The notes under the pieces were generated by a model, which worked only from the letters and a program-made list of their open reading frames with translations, had not been told where the DNA came from and searched no databases. A stretch of DNA of 64,000 nucleotides from Hippophae tibetana (Eukaryota > Streptophyta > Magnoliopsida > Rosales > Elaeagnaceae), in the NCBI GenBank assembly GCA_037013495.1, contig CM072806.1:23894001-23958000 (forward strand), written 5' to 3'. Both the position numbers and the translations under genes were made by a program. This document shows, in pieces, positions 1 through 9,929 of this stretch (position 1 is its first letter; every line of letters starts with the position of its first letter).

Positions 1-665
1 ATTGACCCTTGCTTTCCTTCTACCACCTCTTTGTTGGGAATTAGAACCTAATAGCTCATAAAGATTATAGGTTTCCTCTGCGGTCTTTTCTCCTACAGCA
101 CCTCCAGCAGCATTATCAACCATGTATTGACTCTGTAGTGTCAATCCATCATAAAAGAATTGGTTTTGTAGCTGTAATGGAAAGCTATGATTTTGACATT
201 GAATGAAAAGGAGTTTGAATCGTTCCCAAGCTTCATGAAAGGGCTCTTCATACATTTGAGAAAATGTTGCTATCTTTGTTCTTAGATCAATAGTCTTTTG
301 ATGGGAATAGAACCTACCCATAAAAATCTCATAGACTGCCTCCCAAGTTTTAAGAGAACCTGACTGTAGAGTAATGAACCATGACCAAGCTTTATCTTTG
401 AGAGTGTAAGGAAAACACCTCATCCTAAGTTGATCTTCATTAATTGCATGTAGTGGAAAGGTTTGGACAATAGCATAGAATTCTCGAATGAAATGCAAAG
501 GGTCTTCATTAGGGATACCGTAAAAGGAAGGTAACAAAGAATAATGAATCTTTTTCAATTCATAATTCCTTGCAGCCTCTTGTAATTGGATGCCGGAAGT
601 TACATTGCCAATGATTGGCATTGTATAGTCTTTCATCTTTTTCCGCCTATCTTCAGCATCTCCCA
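1..665 (-). CDS. Second gag frame (gag2) of a Ty3-type retrotransposon, partial at window edge
   Basis: Reading the minus strand from an ATG at 665, the frame stays open to the window edge (221 codons seen). It encodes a Retrotrans_gag-type capsid domain: the run LPSFYGIPNED, then QLRMRCFPYTLKDKAWSW, then FHEAWERFK are the usual landmarks of plant Ty3/Athila/Tat gag. The capsid would package element RNA in the cytoplasm. It is clearly homologous, residue by residue, to the frame at 1520-2380, but the two differ at many positions, so this is an old duplication or a second element rather than an assembly repeat. No stop or frameshift is visible, unlike gag1. Whether pro-pol follows lies outside the window. 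Family assignment is firm; the reason for two gag frames is not known. Confidence 0.8.
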
Positions 666-1042
666 TGGTTGTTTGTAGTTGACAATGATCCTCCTCCTAT
701 TGTGTATCAACATTTTGCTCTTAAAAAACAATAGTAGATATCTCTAAGAAATATTTATAACTTGATAAAACGTAAAAGCAAAAAGGTGCAAGGAACCTAA
801 TTTTTTTTTATTTTTTTTATTTTTTTAATTTTTAATTTTAACGAATGGACACAATTTTTGAAACAAACGAATTTATTTCATTTGAAATTTATTACACGCA
901 AACTAAAACAAAAGGAAAATACAACAATGGGTGACCTCCCATACAGGACTAAAATTTATCGTCTTCTAGTAAGACGTTGCTTGGAGATTGCAGAATGAAA
1001 AACTCAATGTCTCCTCTTCATTGAATTCATTTAAGTATCAAA
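666..1042. other. Spacer between the two gag frames
   Basis: No gene seen. It holds a T-rich tract near 811-840 and, at about 925-975, a segment on the plus strand reading gggtgacctcccatacagg followed by a cttctagtaagacg run. This resembles the short GGGTTGCCTCCC-type motif that I recall as common in plant Ty3 internal regions; that comparison is from memory. No LTR edge is visible in it, so I see no direct sign that gag2 belongs to a separate inserted element. Confidence 0.4.
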
Positions 1043-2380
1043 TTAGTCTTTGCTCTTTTGCAAATGTTCAACTAATTGTTCAACTTGAACTTCCACCTTT
1101 TTGATAGAAGCTTCCACAGAGTCCAACCGTTGATTGGTTTTAGATTGGTTATCCCTACAGACTTGAATAAAAGAATTCAAGTTGTCCTCCAGGGTTGGTT
1201 TATTGGGAATGCTTCTTGGAATAGGTGGGTGGAATTGCTGGCCTGGCTGGTTTGAGCTTTGAGTGAAAGGAGGGTTGTTTTGCCTCCAGGAGAAATTTGG
1301 ATGACTTCTCCACCCAGGATTATAGGTATTTGAATTGGGATCAAACCTTGGTCTCTGTTGATATGCTCCCAACACATTAACCTGTTCAGGTTCAGTTGTT
1401 TCTCCTTGATATGGACAGGCTTCAGTACCATGTCCCATGTTGCTATACAAACCATATTGTTCATTATTGGTGTTGGTTTGTGTAGCGAGAAGGGCAACTT
1501 GCTTAGTCAGTTGAACAAGTTATTGTTGAACTTCATTACTGGAGTCGATTTCATGAACTCCAGCTTTTCTCACTCGGGAGCTTTTCTGTTGGGAATTAGC
1601 ACCCAACATCTCAAAGAGGTTATACGTCTCTGAGGCAGTCTTTTCTCCTATTGCTCCTCCTACAGCGTTGTCGACAATGAATTGACATTGTTGTGTAAGT
1701 CCATCGTAAAAGAATTGGTTCTGCAACTGCAGGGGAAAGCTATGATGGGGACATTGAGTGAGAAACATTTTGAACCTATCCCAAGCTTCATGGAATGGTT
1801 CTCCTTCCATCTGAGAGAAAGTAGCAATCTTTCCTCTCAACTCTGATGTTTTTTTATGGGAATAGAATTTTCCCATGAATTTATTGTAAATGTTACCCCA
1901 TGTCATCAGAGAACCTGGGGGAAGTGACATCAACCAAGCTTTGGCCTTATCCTTTAAAGTGTAGGGAAAACATCTCATCCTAAGTTGATCCTCGTTTAGA
2001 ATACCGAGGGGGAATGTTTGGACCGTAGCATAGAAATCTCTCATAAAGGAAAGAGAATCTTCATTGGGTAGCCCATAAAAGGAAGGAAGCATAGAAAAAT
2101 GAATATTTTTAAGGTCATAATTCCGAGCAGCCTCACCCAACTGGATAGCGGCAGTTGCCATGCCTATTACCGGTCTTGCAAACTCCTTCATCGTGGTTTC
2201 CCTAACATGTTGGTTTTCCTCCATTTCTTTTGGTTCTAGTAAAGGATTAAGTCTTGGTTCTATGTTTGGCTCAAAAACAGGTTGATGGGTGGAATCCAGT
2301 GTTGTTGACACTTGTTTAAATTTATGAATATTATTTACATATGGTGTAAGGGGGTTTCCTAAGAATCTCCTACCACGCAT
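1043..2380 (-). pseudogene. First gag frame (gag1) of the Ty3-type retrotransposon, one nonsense codon
   Basis: A single minus-strand frame runs from an ATG at 2380 to a stop at 1043, about 445 codons, broken only by a TAA at about 1520 where the flanking residues (EVQQ then LVQLTKQ) suggest a former CAA. The central capsid domain (LPSFYGLPNEDSLSFMRDF, RMRCFPYTLKDKAKAWL, FHEAWDRFKMF) is Retrotrans_gag. After it comes a C-terminal HGTEACPYQG segment that matches the end of a CCHC zinc knuckle, but the first two cysteines read as tyrosine (codons at 1453-1455 and 1444-1446). The tail is a proline/asparagine-rich linker and a short coiled coil. Together with the LTR and primer site to its right it forms the 5' half of one element. 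It is probably inactive in RNA binding. Confidence 0.85.
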
Positions 2381-3045
2381 AGACTATTGTAAACGTAAAT
2401 TTAAAACTCCTGTCAACAAAAATAACAAATTTAGAGAAAATTTACATGGTATTTAATACAAAACTAGTTAAGCCCTAAATTTTTTTATTTTCTATTATTA
2501 TTATTATTATTTTTTTCTAAATTTTTTTTATATATTTTTTTATATTTTTTTAAATAACATAATTAGAATTAACCAAGAGTGTTCCCAGGAAAGAATGGTG
2601 GTGCAACGGCTCCTTAAAAACCATTCTCCTAGCCAGAACAACGTTCCCATGAAAGACTAGTGGCACAAAAGCTTCCAAGAACTAGTCTCCTAGACAGAAC
2701 TCCCTTAGATTTTTACTTTTCATGCTATTTAGTTAATTATGTATAAATTCAAGTAATGTTTTTTTTACTATTCATGAACGGTAAAATTTTATTTTACTAT
2801 TCACGCTATATTATTTCTTATTAACTTAAAATTTTTGAAATTTTTAATTTTTGATTTTTTTTACTATTCATGAACGGTAAAAAAAATTTACTTCAAATTT
2901 CAAATTTCTAAATTATTTTACAATTAAATTTTTTTTTTTATTTCTTATGAATTTTGAAATTTGATTATTGTTAAAAAAAATCACAATTATTTACAGCACA
3001 AAAAATGTTTTTAAAATTTTGATAAATAATTTAAAAACGCTATTC
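2381..3045 (-). other. 5' leader of the Ty3-type element
   Basis: Untranslated leader between primer site and gag1 on the minus strand. It is strongly AT-rich with long T runs (for example 2500-2560). A motif of about 25 bases around tactattcatgaacggtaaa occurs twice (near 2765 and 2860). The only GC-balanced part is a pair of tandem hairpins at 2581-2700, listed separately. Confidence 0.6.
2581..2700. repeat. Two tandem hairpin units in the retrotransposon leader
   Basis: Two units about 61-62 bp apart share gttccca, gaaag, tctcctag and cagaac. Each holds a perfect 8-bp inverted repeat: AGAATGGT (2592-2599) with ACCATTCT (2620-2627), and AGACTAGT (2654-2661) with ACTAGTCT (2681-2688). The units differ inside the arms, yet both changes are matched on the other arm (G-C to A-T and A-T to C-G), so pairing is kept. 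This suggests selection on an RNA structure, for instance a packaging or dimer signal; that role is inference. Confidence 0.6.
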
Positions 3046-3065
3046 CTTCCCCGGCAACGGCGCTA
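3046..3065 (-). promoter_or_regulatory. Primer-binding site, tRNA-Asp-like
   Basis: Read on the minus strand just after the LTR end, the sequence is TAGCGCCGTTGCCGGGGAAG. This fits the tRNA-Asp complementary site (TGGCGCCGTTGCCGGGGA) known for Athila/Tat-type elements, with one G-to-A change in the second base. It primes minus-strand cDNA synthesis. Its position, six bases inside the LTR, fixes the element orientation as leftward. Confidence 0.85.
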
Positions 3066-4465
3066 AAAACTTGATGAGCGAAAACCGGCATCGCCGATTC
3101 TTGCCAATACTTTGGTTTTAATATTTATAAAACTCTCGCAAGTGCACGAATCATTTCGAAGAAAATGATAAGTATACTCCCAAGGTCGATCTAAGGAAGG
3201 AATGTATGTGGTTTTTAATTTATTATTCAAACTTTTAAAAACGAAATTAAATCCTAAACATCCTGTCACGATAGTTTGGTTTTTGTGTTCCTAATCTAAT
3301 AACATAAAATAAACATATATACAGATTAATTAAATATAATCTAATATCATAAAAATAAACATAGATACAAATTCAATAAATAATTATCTAAAAAAATAAA
3401 CATATATACAGATTCAATAAATATTCATGCAAATTTTATCATTTATATTAGCGGAGTATTTATGGATATAATAACTAAATTAATTATGCTTGCTCATATT
3501 ATCTAGGTTATTAAAGATATAAATTGATATTTTATTGATTCTCTTTTTTTTATATAAATACCACCTTTGGTGGGGTTAGATATTCTTTGTTAACTAAACA
3601 AATCAATTAACACCTATAGGTGGGGTTGATAACTAATATGCTTAATTAAATTAATTCCTTTTTCTAAGAGATTGAAAATGAACCATTTAAATGCCACCTT
3701 TGGTGGGGTTAGACAGTTTAAACTTTATTCAAGGTGTCCAAATTAAACATAAGAATTTAATTATCCGAGTACTAACTTTCAAGTTTTAAAACCACTATTG
3801 AAAACATGTTGTCAATACATTTTCACATAATAATTCTTATAAAAACTTTTGAAATAGAGTTTCACTCTAACTACCGGGCGATTGTACCAACAAATAAAAG
3901 AGCACTACTCTAAATTAGACCGGATAACTAAACCTTAAAATGTAATTTTCAGGTTTAAGTTTGTAATGAAAAATAATATATTTCTCTCTAACATTCTTAA
4001 TATAAAATCTTGAATAAAAAAAAATCAATTCATTTTAAAGATTTTTACCTATTTAATATTTCGCAAGCATAACAACGTCGTTATTACATCATGTTTACTA
4101 AACAGCCAGCATAGTTAAATTTAACCACAGAAAAATTAAATATAACATGTAAGAATAAAGCATAAAAATAACTGTAAAGAAAATAAAATCCTTATAGAAC
4201 TTCGACGCTATTCCCGTAGCTAGAAAACCTCCAAGCGGAATTTGCACTCCCATTTATTGAATCAAAAATCTAAATTATTACAAAAACATTACAAGTTCCT
4301 CTCAAAAAGAGAAGAACTCTAAAACTAAGAGAATTGAACTAAAAACTAAGAAAAGCTTAGAAACTAAGAAAGAAACTAAGAAAAACTCAAAAACTAAGAA
4401 ATGAGAGAAAGAAAGAAGAGAGAAGTGTGTTTTGAAGGTGTGATTTGAAGTGAAGGGAAGGGGGG

Positions 4466-4473
4466 TATTTATA
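4466..4473 (-). promoter_or_regulatory. TATA box of LTR copy 1
   Basis: TATAAATA on the minus strand inside the block CACCTATAAATACCCCCC, conserved in all three copies of this LTR (also 14448-14455 minus and 63601-63608 plus). It is followed downstream by a pyrimidine-rich CTTCACTTC stretch, typical of a plant transcription start. Confidence 0.7.
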
Positions 4474-4564
4474 GGTGAGGATGGAGAGAAAAAATGAGTA
4501 AAAAAATGTTAAAAAAAATATTAAAAAATATAAAAACGCGTATTGGAATTGCTGATTTCATTAA

Positions 4565-4583
4565 TGACGTCAGCATGACGTCA
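4565..4583. promoter_or_regulatory. Paired TGACGTCA motifs (as-1/CRE-like) in LTR copy 1
   Basis: Two perfect palindromes TGACGTCA at 4565-4572 and 4576-4583, about 90 bp upstream of the TATA box on the minus strand. TGACG pairs are the binding sites of TGA-type bZIP factors in plant as-1 elements. The pair is present in all three LTR copies with slightly different spacing. Confidence 0.5.
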
Positions 4584-4991
4584 CAGGGGCGGCTGCACGT
4601 GAAAAATGGGGTGAAAACGCGTTGGGCGCGTGGGGGGCTGTCGCTGCGCGCAGCTCGGCGCGCGTGAACAGTGCCCGCGCGCTGCGGCGCGCGATTTCCA
4701 TCTTTTTGACATTTTTGACCTTTTCGACCCATTTTGTCCAATTGTTCCATGTTTGTTGACCTTTTCCCACTTATTTATTAATATATTTGTGATGTATTGC
4801 TTCAAGTATTCCTCTTTTAGTCTTTAAATTGCGTTTTTAAGCCAAAATACCTGAAAAACAATAAGAATACCCGTGATTCCGAAAAAGACAAATTTATATA
4901 AATATATGATAAAACATATAAATATATATATTTTTAATTAATTAATGTACATAAAATCATGGTTATTTTAGTGCTTTTTGAGCACTCATCA

Positions 4992-5588
4992 CCAATCCAT
5001 AAACCAAGACAATTTTTTTTACCAAATTAGCTTTCCATTAAGGAATATCATTATTGAAAACATTTAGCTCTTTGTCCACAGAAGGATTGGAGTAGTTATA
5101 CATGTATGAGAGTTGGAGATCTTGGAAGTCAACAACCATCCTAAACCTCTTAGCAAACCCAAATGACCCAACCTTTACTTTCACCCCTTGTGGAAGAATA
5201 TGTTAAGCTCCTCTACAATTATCCTCAAATCTCAAGAAGAATTATAACTCATCTTAGCGTTCGTGAAAAATATCTTTGAAGTAGTTGTGCTAAAAATAAA
5301 GTGGAAAGAACTGAGGTTGGATTATTTAGGATTTTCCAATCTTATATTGACAAGGCAACAAATTTGTTAGATGCACCATATTTAAAACAACAACCTCTTT
5401 CCTTTTTGTATAAATTCATACAATCTAGGTTCTCTCGATGAATTGTTAAATGTGTGTTAGTGTTATCCTTCCAATAGCTTGTCATTATAGACTCATTCTT
5501 TGTCAAAGATTACTAAGAACTTGAAACATTCCATAACATAAAAAATGGTAGAGATCATTGTTATTAGAAGAGATTATTGATCCCTAGG
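4992..5588. other. Unassigned sequence right of the LTR
   Basis: No gene I can support. Short open stretches exist on the minus strand around 5040-5200 but show no domain I recognise. The base composition is more even than in the flanking AT-rich DNA, so a decayed coding region is possible. Confidence 0.3.
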
Positions 5589-5834
5589 TTAAAAAAATGG
5601 TTCCCTTAATTGCACACTTTTTACTATCCTTATGCAAAATAGAGCAAAAATTTCCATTTTCTTCCTTCCCATAAGAGCTAGAAAGTTGAAATACATGTCC
5701 ATTCTATTAAGGCGACTATTTCCTAATGAGAGTCTTTTGAGGTTCTTCACATCAAGTGCGGATTTGGTACTTAAAAAAGGGGGTAAATTTCTCAAAATTC
5801 TCACATTGTTTGGAAGCTTCTTCATATTTTTCAA
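5589..5834 (-). pseudogene. Short LRR-like fragment, doubtful
   Basis: An 81-codon minus-strand frame contains spaced leucines in a pattern like leucine-rich repeats of plant NBS-LRR proteins: LPNNVRILRNLPPFL, then ALDVKNLKRLSLGNSRL. Nothing recognisable as NB-ARC or TIR lies nearby. If real, it is a scrap of a resistance-type gene or a similar LRR protein. Chance resemblance in leucine-rich, AT-rich translation is a real alternative. Confidence 0.22.
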
Positions 5835-6780
5835 TTGAAGTTTTGGAAAAATGACAAAATAGCACCTTTTAACTTATAATCACAAAATAACACAATTTAT
5901 GTTTAATTTATATATGATAACTACTCAAACCAAGTTTAGCATACTATTTTATTTTAAATTTCATCTAATTGAAATCATTCAAATTGAACCATGACCATTT
6001 AGACTTATTATTGAACCACATTCAATTACATCTCGTTTAATATTATTGAGATTTTTTTTTTCGTTATAAGTTTTAGAGTTATTATTTACTTATGAAATTT
6101 AATAACAACACCCTAACTTGAAAAGGAAACAATATATTTTATATTTATAATTCTATTAGGAATAGAATCCTAATTATATTATAATATTTTGAAGTCAATT
6201 AAATAGAAAATCTTCACCTTTGTTCAAAATGAAACCAAGTATGTTTAATATCAAGTTCCTTGAAATACCAAATGTTTATTAGCCAAATTCCCAAAGGATA
6301 ATCACCTACTGCAAATACCAATCAAGTTCAAGCATGCTTGAACTTTTTCACTAAAGGTTGTATAAACATGCCCACTTGCACTTACTTGCAGATTCAATCT
6401 CAAGCTTCACTTACTCGAAGACACCATTGTCTTTAACTTCCAAAACATACTTATTTTTCTCAAATGAAGTATTCAACATAGATTAGTTGATGAAGATCAA
6501 TTAAGCAAATAAACATTGTAAGAACCAATCCAAAAAGATATGCCCAAAATAGTTTGTAAGAGCATGAAAAATTCTCTTTCCAAAAGAACCAAACTCTCAT
6601 AGTTAAGCCACAAATAAGCCATACATTTCTAAATTTCATGTTTTTTCTCTATAACAAAAAATACAAAATTAAATCAACAAAAGCACAACATAAAAATTTG
6701 GAAACTAATATAATACCCAAAATCTCAATAGAATTCCAAAAGTGGAAACTTGATTAGTCCAAAAAAAAAAAGATGCATTT
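5835..6780. other. AT-rich intergenic stretch with a dispersed repeat block
   Basis: No gene seen. About 6090-6230 is recognisably repeated at about 18565-18680 (shared words: taacaacaccctaacttga, ttttatatttataattctat, agaatcctaattatatta with small changes). The family of this repeat is unknown. Confidence 0.4.
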
Positions 6781-7081
6781 GAAGCTTTGATAACAGTTAT
6801 TGGGCTTTGGTTTCTAACCCAAAGATAACCTGTTTGCTACTCATATTTTTCAATGTGTTACTTGTTTGCACCCCTAACAATCCCACTAAACGAAAACACA
6901 TATTTCCTATTTGACTCCAATCATGCCTTAATTCCAAGGATCAACCTTTTTTTACATCTTCCAAATAGGCATCCATACATCTAGTTTACATGTGTGGTAA
7001 GAAATAGCCAAAGAACTCATGCCAACTTAATAAAACCTTGAGAGTCCAAATGAGTATAGAATGTAATCACACTATTATCAT
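6781..7081. repeat. Unit of an unknown degenerate repeat family (copy A)
   Basis: This stretch shares ordered words with 15461-15792 and with 16705-17960: actcatatttttc.aatgtg, acttgtttgcac, caatccc, gaacacat, ccaaggatcaac, ccaaataggcatccatac, gtggtaagaaat, gccaacttaat, gagagtccaaatgag. It ends where the copia-like LTR begins, so that element inserted into this unit. Confidence 0.6.
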
Positions 7082-8042
7082 TGTAAGTCATATTGTACTT
7101 TGTGTTTGTGTGTTGGTTTCTTATGTAAAACATAGAGTCTATTTATTTTACTTAGTAGTTTTGTCTTCCTATATGTATGGTTGGTTAATAAGGATCAATA
7201 ATACACATGGATATAGTTAGGTAAACTATGATTAAAAGCATGGTTTACATACACCATAGGGTTGGTTTCTTAATATGCATGCTAGGTTTTGTGTGGTGGT
7301 TTTTGGTTAGGTTCGGGTGTAGGTATTTATGAAAATTACTCAATTAGTTTTGAATCATAATTGTTTTTGGGTACCTCAACGAGGTCCTCAAGAAGGGGCG
7401 TGAGTGGTTGGTTCCTTATATAAATACCCCTTCTTTTGGATTTTCTCATCCATCTTTTATGCGCCAAAACTCTGCCAAAATTTTCTCTAAATATTACTTT
7501 GAGTATGTTTCAGTATTTGTGCTATAGTGTTGTGAGACTATTTTTTTTTTTGCAGAGGTAGTTAGCAAAGGTAATAATATGTAGTTTAGATAGAGGTCCC
7601 AATTGATAGAGGTATTGGTGAATTTATGTCTATCAAAGTTATATATATTTTACTACTTAATAGATTTTTTTGTTGTCGAGTAGTTGCCATCAACAACTCG
7701 AAGATGTTACATATTGATAGGAGTTCTATGTAGGTTTATCTCATTACATCTTGTGTTATGCATAATTTATTATTTGGTTAGTACAATTTTAGTTGAAATT
7801 GTGTATGTTACTACATACTATAGTTTAAACTTTGATTAGAAAATTTTAATATTTAGCTTGCTTTCTAATTACTGATTATTGTATCTATTGCTCATATCGC
7901 TGGTTTTCTATATTTATTGTTTACTACCTTTGTGACTATCTATAAATTGTTTTAATTATATTTTTAGTAAGTTTAAGACGAGTCATTAATAATTTAGTAT
8001 CTCCTTAATTTTATTATGTATCAAGTCTCAAACTTTTTTCGT
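7082..8042 (+). repeat. 5' LTR of a gag-only copia-like element
   Basis: Starts TGTAAGTC at 7082 and matches the split copy at 12432-13144 plus 15019-15460 (shared words: tatgtaaaacatag, gtcccaattgatagaggta, caactcgaagatgttac, tataggagttctatg with changes). It ends just before a primer-binding site at 8043. The last bases before the primer site are aacttttttcgt, so the exact LTR end (8030 or 8042) is uncertain. Confidence 0.7.
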
Positions 8043-8055
8043 TGGTATAAGAGCC
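8043..8055 (+). promoter_or_regulatory. Primer-binding site, tRNA-iMet-like
   Basis: tggtataagagcc differs by one base from TGGTATCAGAGCC, the tRNA-iMet complementary site of Ty1/copia elements. It sits immediately after the LTR and sets the element's orientation as plus. Confidence 0.7.
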
Positions 8056-8149
8056 AGTACATCTTTTTTAGGCTTAATCGCTCTAGTGTTGATTAGTTAA
8101 GCTTGCTTATTACACATGTTACCTCCTTCTCTTTGATGGACTCAGAGAA

Positions 8150-8538
8150 GACTTGCATTAATTGTAATTTTTAAAAAAGCATGAGGATAATAATTATATA
8201 TATCTACAGGGATATGATGAGAATCAGAAGATGTAAATATAATATTTTAAGAGTAATAAACTTACATAAAGATAAAGAAACTAACCTTATTTTTACGATA
8301 GCAAAGAGTAGTATTTTACAAAGAAAAGCTCTACTTGTTATAGAAAACTTTTACAAAGGATTTTATTATTATTTCTTATGTCTCTAGTGTATTTCTAGAG
8401 ACTCTTATTTATAAACTTAAAATTTTGGATTTCAATGGGTTTTAAACCCATCCGAATTTTATAGTTTTGATAGATTCCTCTCGTGTGTTGAATAAAGGTG
8501 TAGTCATACAAATGTTATCTATTAGACTTTGTAGGTGG
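8150..8538 (-). other. Possible leader/promoter side of the pararetrovirus remnant
   Basis: Non-coding DNA downstream of the transactivator-like frame. At 8405-8413 the minus strand reads TATAAATAA followed by GAGTCTCTAG, a plausible core promoter of the kind that drives pregenomic RNA in Caulimoviridae, where the promoter lies after the transactivator gene. The left edge of the viral DNA is not defined. Confidence 0.3.
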
Positions 8539-9921
8539 TCAATTATGCTCCATAGCATTTAATATATTATAGAGCTCTTCGTCAATAATAGTTGGTGGAT
8601 TATGAGCATTTTGACAGAAATATTCCATATTTTTTTCATAGAGTGATAGCTCATATGACACATCTAAATTATTTCTTCTCATAAGATTCTCTAATATCTT
8701 TTTTGGGTTCCTTATATATTCATCAAACTTATCATAAAATGGGGAGCTCTACAATGAACAACTTCTTGCAATATGTTACTATGAATGGCTTCTTATGCTC
8801 TGGTTTGGTTAAGATGTCTCTAGAAATTTGAGATGTATGGATGAAATTTTGCATCCAATATTATTCTATATTCATTGTTTGAATTACATCTTCAGAATTA
8901 TTGAGGGGTTTTGTTTCAAATTCTTTTTCTTCAGTTGTTGTTAACCACCATAATTGATAAGGGTGAAATAATTTTTCTCTTTCATGCCATCCAGTATACT
9001 GGTAGTCAAAAATATTAAATATTTGGACCACTTATAATTTTTTGAATAATGATAAACCATGTATTTGTATATCATTGGAAACTGTATTAGTTTTATCATG
9101 GATTTGTTCATCATAGGAAACTGTATTAGTTCTATCATATTAAGACTTTGAAAAATTACATGATTAATAATTTTACATTCAATATACCATAGATTATGTA
9201 TAAAAAGTATAGTTAGTTTAGGAAATCCAAAATAATATTAATTTATGAACTATTTCTTTGAAACATTTATTTTATTTTGGGTTTATGATCTTAATCTTAT
9301 TTTTGATATTTTGAATATTTCTTTTTATTCAAATTCTAATAATGTTCTAGCTTTTTCAAATAAATAAATCCTTTTGATAAGGAAATTCACTTTTGAGTAT
9401 ATCATATAGTTGGAAAAAATTTGTTACCTTATCAAAATCAAAATCATCATCATAATTAATATGTTTGATGATTTGAAAGCAAAGTTCCTTAAGAGTTGAG
9501 TGTGTTTTTGTTTCTTCAGTTATCTTTTCTACTAATTGAATCATATGTTTTCTAAATTGTTTGCTATGTGATTTTCTTAGAATATGGAATTTTCTTACTC
9601 CATTAAGTTGCTCATAAATTTTGTTTGGAACACCAGGATTATAAAAAAATTTGATGTATTTTTTAGACATACGATAGAAAAATTAGATTCTATTTGAAAT
9701 GCTTCAAAAACATTTTTTTGCTTCTTCAAGAGATTTATATGTTTGATAACAAGCATTTGTTTTTACTTCTCTAACTTGATGTGACATGCCCTCCAAGTAT
9801 TATAGATTCTTGGATGATGACCTTCGAAAATTACATAATATTTTCTTTTTGAGGCATTTGTTTGCTCCACCATTTTTGCCTTCTTGGCAATGATGATCGA
9901 ATATCTTGGAGGGTTTTTCAT
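8539..9921 (-). pseudogene. Caulimoviridae transactivator-like frame, broken
   Basis: Minus-strand coding remnant downstream of the RT/RNase H remnant. The N-terminal part (about 9720-9870) reads KYYVIFEGHHPRIYNTW and, after a frameshift, EEAKKCF; this is the pattern of the RNase HI N-terminal / Cauli_VI domain found in the multifunctional transactivator of caulimoviruses. A middle piece is open at 9356-9670 (104 codons) and a last piece ends NAMEHN at 8539. The total span, about 460 codons, is near the usual transactivator size. In the virus this protein enables translation of the polycistronic RNA and forms inclusion bodies. At least one frameshift and several stops make it inactive. An alternative is a non-viral RNase H-like fusion, less likely given the neighbour. 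Confidence 0.55.
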
Positions 9922-9929
9922 CTTAGAAT

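Larger units (their letters stand above)
3072..4991 (-). repeat. 5' LTR of the Ty3-type element (LTR family 1, copy 1)
   Basis: About 1,920 bp, starting TGATGAG and ending CTCATCA in both directions, so it has short inverted ends. It matches 13145-15013 along its whole length and the reverse complement of the start of the copy at 63010. Next to it on the left is the primer site, so it is the 5' LTR of an element reading leftward; the other LTR lies outside the window. It contains a TATA box, paired TGACGTCA motifs and a GC-rich block. ORFs of 60-90 codons over the GC-rich part are accidental. Confidence 0.9.

Noticed and set aside
3063..3269. 68-codon ORF, repeated at 13079-13342
   Set aside because: It only reflects the conserved LTR end present in two copies; it starts or ends in the LTR and has no domain.
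4469..4827. Several overlapping ORFs of 65-93 codons over the GC-rich part of the LTR
   Set aside because: They lie in the promoter region of an LTR, overlap in several frames and on both strands, and recur in the other two LTR copies with different sequence and length.
5040..5240. Possible exon on the minus strand (GSFGFAKRFRMVVDFQDL)
   Set aside because: Open for about 50 codons with even composition, but no family recognised, no start and no neighbouring exon; not enough to call a gene.
9356..9670. Considered as an independent plant gene
   Set aside because: It continues, through frameshifts, the frame with the Cauli_VI-like domain next to pararetroviral RT, so it is best read as part of the viral remnant.
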